Position numbers and translations under genes: made by a program. The notes under the pieces are model-generated. The model saw nothing but the letters and a program-made list of their open reading frames with translations, was not told where the DNA came from and searched no databases. A stretch of DNA of 64,000 nucleotides from Siphonodentalium dalli (Eukaryota; Mollusca; Scaphopoda; Gadilida; Siphonodentaliidae), in contig CP136063.1 in NCBI GenBank assembly GCA_032622095.1, positions 88,637,980 through 88,701,979 of the forward strand, written 5' to 3'. Positions within the stretch are counted from its first letter, which is position 1; every line of letters starts with the position of its first letter. Below, piece by piece: positions 57,790-64,000 of this stretch.

Positions 57790-58643
57790 TACTAAACCAG
57801 CTAAGATGGGATGGCGAGACGCTAGTTTTAGTGCGAGATCGTCCCGTTACCATTTGTATGACATGGTTTACGCGTTAGTGACCTGCTCAGTGCTCACATA
57901 AAACCACAATTAAATGTAATCAAATATCAAAATTGCGACAATAAACGGGTTTATTCCATAGAAGACATGATATTTGTTCTGAAAACCACATCAGTTGTCA
58001 ATTAAAAGGGGTAATTTAATGTGAAATGAGACATTTACTGCAGTGTTGACATATTTTTAAAAGTATTCATGCTCAATTGACCCCACGAAGTGACATCGGT
58101 AAGTAAACATAAACAAAACCACATGGTCGTAACTTGAATTAATTCTATCACTTCTACCTGGTAATTTGTAAATTTAAAATTGCATATATATTGCGAGACA
58201 TTCCGTGTAAGAAATGTTTAACTAATAAGTAATAAAGGACCACTTACAATGAAAATAAACACATAATAGTGATGGAGTATATTAACAGGACACGATGTTT
58301 GATTAAGGGTACATTCAATTGTTATGGGCAAATTCGATTAACGGCACATAAGATGGATATAGCCGAGTACATTACAGAACACTTCGACTTTCAGCTATAA
58401 ATGTAAACAAACCGATGTTAGTCCTAATAAACCTGAATATTCTATGTGTAATTTAACATGAAAGTTAGATTATTATACACCATTATGACCATAGGATATC
58501 AATCTTTCCGATATATATAGCACCAGGTATTGATTTTTTAGGTACAATCGAGTGAAATAGACTAACATTCCTGTCAATTCCTGTAACTCATGTCATACTA
58601 AATCTAGCAACCTGCTATTCCAATATCTTAACTGGTTTTAGTA
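57790..58643. mobile_element. TIR MITE, copy 2
   Basis: Homologous to 53692-54238 (CCGTTACCATTTGTATGACATGG, ATAAAACCACAATTAAAT, GGGTTTATTCCATAGAAGA), with about 300 extra bp in the right half. It ends in ACTGGTTTTAGTA. The flanks TAGTCCAAGTCT and AGACTTGGACTA are also inverted, so it sits between, or inside, copies of the AGACTTGGACTA element. Confidence 0.7.
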
Positions 58644-58645
58644 CG

Positions 58646-58868
58646 AGCAGACTTGGACTAAACATCACATTACTTTAACTGTTTCGATTGGGCGCTATTT
58701 TCTTGTCTTGGAGCTACTAATAATGGGTTCGGATTGCCTCTACTGATATGGTATCCTGCAGTTTGGGAAATGGAAAGTCTATGACATGGGGATCAGACCC
58801 ACTATTTATATGCGGGCCTGTAAGTTAACTGAGACTGGTGCATATCACGTGGTAAATTATGAATTTAG
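58646..58868. repeat. Second direct copy of the AGACTTGGACTA element
   Basis: Matches 57476-57700 with about 10% divergence and then diverges after GAATTTA. The inverted right end is not seen, so it is truncated. Confidence 0.65.
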
Positions 58869-59889
58869 TTTTCGTGGAAGTTAGGAAAATTTTCTGTTGC
58901 ATCATGAGCATGCAAGTAATCCCTGGTTTATTTAAATTATTGTTTAGTGATTGTCTGTACATCACATCTAGAGAAGCCGCTACATTCGCTGTTGTCACAT
59001 GTTAGAATATGACTATGTTACTATGGGTAGTTATGCCGATTCTTCACTCATAAAGTTATACAATTAACACATTCAACATAGAAAATGAATTTCCTCCTCA
59101 TGATGTAAAGATATGTTGGTTACTGATTTTCAAGTTGAATGAAATGGAAATGGATCAATCGAAGGGAACCGTTATCAATGACTAAATTATGTTCATTATT
59201 TTTTTCTTCTAATAAACCACTTCATCGAACTATAGAAAATAACAATCAATTTTCAGTTTATGATTTGCTGTTCCAAATCTTGACAATCTTGTTAAATACC
59301 ATATTTACATAAAAGTATATCGGATAATTTGACACTGAAATTGACATCGATGTAACAGAAGTAAGCATAATTCCAGGCTTCAAAATGCAATGGTGTTTTG
59401 AAAAAGTTAAGACATTTCATTATACCGCACTTAGGTCTTAACACTTTAAGAAATACTGGGATCAATGACTAAATTACATGTATACACTGTTCTCTCTTCT
59501 TTCTCAGATTGAATGCTGTTGTTGAATAATACAATACTTTGATGAAGTAATAAAATCTCCATTTTTTATTATACTGTTTTTAGTTTGTCAAAACTAATAC
59601 ATGCAATACCCGTTTTGGATCATGATATGGTGATATATACTACCATGACATGTATCAGGTATGTATATATGGATTGCAGTTAAGAGAAGGGTGGGTGGGT
59701 GTGACGTATATACAGATGTGAATACAGGGACAGAGATTATATATAAGGGCAGCCAAGCACATTGCAAGCGAATGTACCCCTGTGCCTTATATTGACCTGA
59801 CGACTTATTAACTGGGCCGCCAGGGGGCATTAGGCTATAAATCTGTATAGTGGATGATAATGTCATAGTACAATATATAGTAGGCAAAT
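58869..59889. other. Intergenic sequence, no gene recognised
   Basis: AT-rich with no repeats noticed. The last part would be the region downstream of gene B's cleavage site. The minus-strand ORF 59980-59594 begins at gene B's stop region and is not supported as coding. Confidence 0.35.
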
Positions 59890-59895
59890 TTATTG
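59890..59895 (-). terminator. Poly(A) signal of gene B
   Basis: AATAAA on the minus strand, 85 nt downstream of the TAG at 59980. It suits a short 3'UTR like that of gene A. Confidence 0.65.
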
Positions 59896-59979
59896 ACTCA
59901 TCATTGATATCTATCATAGAAAAATTTGCCATTATGGCATAGATGTATATCCGGAGCAGGCATCTGTTAATTTGCTGCA

Positions 59980-62900
59980 CTAGTCACCTCCCTTCTTCTT
60001 GCCTAGATCATCATGACTGGATCCCTTCTTGCTTCGGACACCACGTTCCAAATCACCTCCTTTCTTCTTGCCTAGATCACCATGACCGGATCCCTTCTTG
60101 CTTCTGACTTCACGTTCCAAGTCACCTCCCTTCTTCTTGCCTAGATCATCATGACCGGATCCCTTCTTGCTTCTCACATCACGTTCCAAGTCACCTCCCT
60201 TCTTCTTTCCAAGATCATCATGACCGGATCCCTTCTTGCTTCTCACTTCACGTTCCAAGTCACCTCCCTTCTTCTTGCCTAGATCATCATGACCGGATCC
60301 CTTCTTGCTTCTGACTTCACGTTCCAGTTCACCTCCCTTCTTCTTGCCTAGATCATCATGACCGGATCCTGTCTTGCTTCGGACACCACGTTCCAAGTCA
60401 CCTCCCTTCTTATTGCCTAGATCACCATGGCCGGACCCCTTCTTGGTTCTGACTTCACGTTCCAAGTCACCTCCCTTCTTCTTGTATAGATCATCATGAC
60501 CGGATCCCTTCTTGCTTCTCGCATCACGTTCCAAGTCACCTCCCTTCTTCTTTCCAAGATCATCATGACCCGATCCCTTCTTGCTTCTCACTTCACGTTC
60601 CAAGTCACCTCCCTTCTTCTTGCCTAGATCATCATGACCGGATCCCTTCTTGCTTCTGACACCACGTTCCAGGTCACCTCCCTTCTTGCCTAGATCATCA
60701 TGACCGGATCCCTTCTTGCCTCGGACCTCACGTTCCAAGTCACCTCCCTTCTTCTTGCCTAGATCATCGTGACCGGATCCCTTCTTGCTTCTGACTTCAC
60801 GTTCCAAGTCACCTCCCTTCTTCTTGCCTAGATCATCATGACCGGATCCCTTCTTGCTTCTGACTTCACGTTCCAAGTCACCTCCCTTCTTCTTGCCTAG
60901 ATCATCATGACCGGATCCCTTCTTGCTTCGGACCTCACGTCCCAAGTCACCTCCCTTCTTTTTGCCTAGATCATCATGACCGTATCCCTTCTTGCTTCGG
61001 ACCTCACGTTCCAAGTCACCTCCCTTCTTTTTGCCTAGATCATCATGACCAGATCCCTTCTTGCTTCTGACTTCACGTTCCAAGTCACCTCCCTTCTTGC
61101 CTAGATCATCATGACCGGATCCCTTCTTGCCTCGGACCTCACGTTCCAAGTCACCTCCCTTCTTCTTGCCTAGATCATCATGACCGGATCCCTTCTTGCT
61201 TCTGACTTCACGTTCCAAGTCACCTCCCTTCTTCTTGCCTAGATCATCATGACCGGACCCCTTCTTGCCTCGGATCTCACGTTCCAAGTCACCTCCCTTC
61301 TTCTTGCCTAGATCATCATGACCGGATCCCTTCTTGCCTCGTACCTCACGTTCCAAGTAACCTCCCTTCCTTTTGCCTAGATCATCATGACCGTATCCCT
61401 TCTTGCTTCGGACCTCACGTTCCAAGTCACCTCCCTTCTTTTTGCCTAGATCATCATGACCGGATCCCTTCTTGCCTCGGACCTCTCGTTCCAAGTCACC
61501 TCCCTTCTTTTTGCCTAGATCATTATGACCGTATCCCTTCTTGTTTCGGACCTCACGTTCCAAGTCACCTCCCTTCTTCTTGCCTAGATCATCATGACCG
61601 TATCCCTTCTTGCCTCGGACCACACGTTCCAAGTCACCTCCCTTCTTCTTGCCTAGATCATCATGACCGGATCCCTTCTTGCTTCTGTCTTCACGTTCCA
61701 AGTCACCTCCCTTCTTCTTTCCTAGATCATCATGACCGTATCCCTTCTTGCCTCGGACCACACGTTCCAAGTCACCTCCCTTCTTCTTACCTAGATCATC
61801 ATGGCCGGATCCCTTCTTGCCTCGGACCTCACGTTCCAAGTCACCTCCCTTCTTTCCTAGATCATCATGACCGTCTCCCTTCTTGCTTCGGACCTCACGT
61901 TCCAAGTCACCTCCCTTCTTTTTGCCTAGATCATCATGACCGTATCCCTTCTTGCTTCGGACCTCACGTTCCAAGTCACCTCCCTTCTTTTTGCCTAGAT
62001 CATCATGACCGGATCCCTTCTTGCTTCTGACTTCACGTTCCAAGTCACTTCCCTTCTTCTTGCCTAGATCATCGTGACCGGATCCCTTCTTGCCTCGGAC
62101 CTCACGTTCCAAATCACCTCCCTTCTTTCCTAGATGATCATGACCGTATCCCTTCTTGCTTCGGACATCACGTTCCAAGTCACTTCCCTTCTTTTTGCCT
62201 AGATCATCATGACCGGATCCCTTCTTGCTTCGGACCTCACGTTCCAAGTCACCTCCCTTCTTTTTGCCTAGATCATCATGACCGGATCCCTTCTTGCTTC
62301 GGACCTCACGTTCCAAGTCACCTCCCTTCTTCTTTCCTAGATCATCATGACCGGATCCCTTCTTGCCTCGGACCTCACGTTCCAAGTCACCTCCCTTCTT
62401 CTTGCCTAGATCATCATGACCGGATCCCTTCTTGCTTCTGTCTTCACGTTCCAAGTCACCTCCCTTCTTCTTTCCTAGATCATCATGACCGTATCCCTTC
62501 TTGCTTCTGATTTCACGTTCCAAGTCACCTCCCTTCTTCTTACCTAGATCATCATGACCGGATCCCTTCTTACCTCGGACCTCACGTTCCAAGTCACCTC
62601 CCTTCTTCTTTCCTAGATCATCATGACCGTATCCCTTCTTGCTTCGGACCTCACGTTCCAAGTCACCTCCCTTCGTTTTGCCTAGATCATCATGACCGGA
62701 TCTCTTCTTGCCTCGGACCTCACGTTCCAAGTCACCTCCCTTCTTTTTGCCTAGATCATCATGACCGTATCCCTTCTTGCTTCGGACCTCACGTTCCAAG
62801 TCACCTCCCTTCTTCTTTCCTAGATCATCATGACCGGATCCCTTCTTGCCTCGGACCTCACGTTCCAAGTCACCTCCCTTCTTCTTGCCTAGATCATCAT

Positions 62901-64000
62901 GACCGGATCCCTTCTTGCTTCTGTCTTCACGTTCCAAGTCACCTCCCTTCTTCTTTCCTAGATCATCATGACCGGATCCCTTCTTGCCTCGGACCTCACG
63001 TTCCAAATCACCTCCCTTCTTCTTGCCTAGATCATCATGACCGGATCCCTTCTTGCTTCTGATTTCACGTTCCAAGTCACCTCCCTTCTTTTTGCCTAGA
63101 TCATCATGACCGTATCCCTTCTTGCTTCGGACCTCACGTTCCAAGTCACCTCCCTTCTTTCCTAGATCATCATGACCGGATCCCTTCTTGCCTCGGACCT
63201 CACGTTCCAAGTCACCTCCCTTCTTCTTTCCTAGATCATCATGACCGTATCCCTTCTTGCTTCGGACCTCACGTTCCAAGTCACCTCCCTTCTTTCCTAG
63301 ATCATCATGACCGTATCCCTTCTTGCTTCGGACCTCACGTTCCAAGTCACCTCCCTTCTTTTTGCCTAGATCATCATGACCGGATCCCTTCTTGCCTCGG
63401 ACCTCACGTTCCAAGTCACCTCCCTTCTTCTTGCCTAGATCATCATGACCGGATCCCTTCTTGCTTCTGTCTTCACGTTCCAAGTCACCTCCCTTCTTCT
63501 TTCCTAGATCATCATGACCCGATCCCTTCTTGCCTCGGACCTCACGTTCCAAGTCACCTCCCTTCGTCTTGCCTATATCATCATGACCGGATCCCTTCTT
63601 GCTTCTGATTTCACGTTCCAAGTCACCTCCCTTCTTCTTACCTAGATCATCATGACCGGATCCCTTCTTGCCTCGGACCTCACGTTCCAAGTCACCTCCC
63701 TTCTTCTTTCCTAGATCATCATGACCGGATCCCTTCTTGCTTCGGACCTCACGTTCCATGTCACCTCCCTTCTTTTTGCCAAGATCATCATGACCGTATC
63801 CCTTCTTGCTTCGGACCTCACGTTCCAAGTCACCTCCCTTCTTTCCTAGATCATCATGACCGGATCCCTTCTTGCCTCGGACCTCACGTTCCAAGTCACC
63901 TCCCTTCTTTTTGCCTAGATCATCATGACCGTATCCCTTCTTGCTTCGGACCTCACGTTCCATGTCACCTCCCTTCTTTTTGCCTAGATCATCATGACCG
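59980..64000 (-). CDS. Gene B terminal exon (partial): paralogous tandem-repeat protein
   Basis: Open from the window edge to a TAG at 59982-59980, about 1340 residues, all repeat. It ends GSSHDDLGKKKGGD. The unit is 23 residues, SKKGSGHDD, then LGKKKGG, then DLEREVR. Some units have one Lys fewer (22). Regular alternation is seen at two sites: R-S-KK or R-G-KK, and KKG-S-G or KKG-Y-G. About 58 units are visible. It is more basic and less His-rich than gene A (5 Lys, 2 Arg against 3 Asp, 2 Glu, and one His per unit). The half-unit DLEREVRSKKGSGHDD is shared with gene A at both protein and DNA level. The 5' end is outside the window. By analogy a signal-peptide exon like MRIYLIAVLIALA should lie upstream. 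Secretion is inferred, not seen. Divergence among units is higher than in gene A. Confidence 0.8.
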   Translation of the reverse strand, partial: GHDDLGKKKGGDMEREVRSKKGYGHDDLGKKKGGDLEREVRGKKGSGHDDLGKKGGDLEREVRSKKGYGHDDLGKKKGGDMEREVRSKKGSGHDDLGKKKGGDLEREVRGKKGSGHDDLGKKKGGDLEREIRSKKGSGHDDIGKTKGGDLEREVRGKKGSGHDDLGKKKGGDLEREDRSKKGSGHDDLGKKKGGDLEREVRGKKGSGHDDLGKKKGGDLEREVRSKKGYGHDDLGKKGGDLEREVRSKKGYGHDDLGKKKGGDLEREVRGKKGSGHDDLGKKGGDLEREVRSKKGYGHDDLGKKKGGDLEREIRSKKGSGHDDLGKKKGGDLEREVRGKKGSGHDDLGKKKGGDLEREDRSKKGSGHDDLGKKKGGDLEREVRGKKGSGHDDLGKKKGGDLEREVRSKKGYGHDDLGKKKGGDLEREVRGKKRSGHDDLGKTKGGDLEREVRSKKGYGHDDLGKKKGGDLEREVRGKKGSGHDDLGKKKGGDLEREIRSKKGYGHDDLGKKKGGDLEREDRSKKGSGHDDLGKKKGGDLEREVRGKKGSGHDDLGKKKGGDLEREVRSKKGSGHDDLGKKKGGDLEREVRSKKGSGHDDLGKKKGSDLERDVRSKKGYGHDHLGKKGGDLEREVRGKKGSGHDDLGKKKGSDLEREVRSKKGSGHDDLGKKKGGDLEREVRSKKGYGHDDLGKKKGGDLEREVRSKKGDGHDDLGKKGGDLEREVRGKKGSGHDDLGKKKGGDLERVVRGKKGYGHDDLGKKKGGDLEREDRSKKGSGHDDLGKKKGGDLERVVRGKKGYGHDDLGKKKGGDLEREVRNKKGYGHNDLGKKKGGDLEREVRGKKGSGHDDLGKKKGGDLEREVRSKKGYGHDDLGKRKGGYLEREVRGKKGSGHDDLGKKKGGDLEREIRGKKGSGHDDLGKKKGGDLEREVRSKKGSGHDDLGKKKGGDLEREVRGKKGSGHDDLGKKGGDLEREVRSKKGSGHDDLGKKKGGDLEREVRSKKGYGHDDLGKKKGGDLGREVRSKKGSGHDDLGKKKGGDLEREVRSKKGSGHDDLGKKKGGDLEREVRSKKGSGHDDLGKKKGGDLEREVRGKKGSGHDDLGKKGGDLERGVRSKKGSGHDDLGKKKGGDLEREVRSKKGSGHDDLGKKKGGDLERDARSKKGSGHDDLYKKKGGDLEREVRTKKGSGHGDLGNKKGGDLERGVRSKTGSGHDDLGKKKGGELEREVRSKKGSGHDDLGKKKGGDLEREVRSKKGSGHDDLGKKKGGDLERDVRSKKGSGHDDLGKKKGGDLEREVRSKKGSGHGDLGKKKGGDLERGVRSKKGSSHDDLGKKKGGD
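59983..64000 (-). repeat. 66/69-bp coding tandem array of gene B
   Basis: About 58 units of 69 bp with occasional 66-bp units (loss of one AAG). Unit types alternate irregularly, with SKKGYG, GKKGSG, SKKGSG and GKKGYG variants, which suggests a formerly dimeric or higher-order organisation. All length changes are multiples of three, as expected under coding constraint. Confidence 0.95.

Overview
This is a window of a repeat-rich, AT-rich animal genome. The genes have spliceosomal introns with GT-AG boundaries, TATA boxes and AATAAA-type poly(A) signals. There are LINE retrotransposon remains, a tRNA-derived SINE and many inverted-repeat elements. A dispersed repeat with the phrase GGCCATAACTCTG, followed by a run of GGAC-type units, occurs near 9.6-9.9 kb and 51.6-52.0 kb. 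Repeats of this type are common in mollusc genomes, so a marine mollusc is the best guess, made by inference only.

The main biology is a cluster of paralogous minus-strand genes for giant, low-complexity secreted proteins. Gene A has a 40-nt first coding exon (52174-52135) carrying a signal peptide, a 5.7-kb phase-1 intron and one 8.4-kb terminal exon (46416-38018). It encodes 2812 residues, nearly all of them in 126 copies of a 22-residue unit (66 bp). The unit is a polyampholyte with no Cys, Pro or aromatic residue. Gene B (64000-59980, 5' end outside the window) is the terminal exon of a paralogue with 22-23-residue units. About 40 bp of its unit are identical to gene A's unit. A third copy of the signal-peptide exon with its promoter lies at 10115-10076 and has no body in view. 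The two visible first exons lie in a duplicated block (5.9-10.8 kb and 51.3-52.8 kb).

Layout. 0-6 kb: a long inverted repeat enclosing a degenerate satellite. 6-10 kb: degenerate tandem repeats inserted into the duplicated block. 10-10.2 kb: orphan first exon and promoter. 11-33 kb: foldback elements, hairpin MITEs, LINE fragments, a SINE and minisatellites, with no convincing host gene. 33.5-37.2 kb: a nearly full-length LINE with endonuclease and reverse transcriptase, broken by two frameshifts. 37.6-37.8 kb: a probable last exon of an unknown plus-strand gene converging on gene A. 38.0-46.4 kb: gene A array. 46.4-52.1 kb: gene A intron 1, with a minisatellite, a TA-flanked transposon and a nested foldback. 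53-59 kb: MITEs and tandem repeats. 60-64 kb: gene B array.

The two arrays probably encode extracellular matrix, mucus, adhesive or shell-associated polymers, or multi-copy peptide precursors. The sequence shows secretion and repetition but not the function. The gene A array contains higher-order duplications of 31 and 16 units that are nearly identical, so it is evolving by recent unequal exchange or is partly an assembly product.
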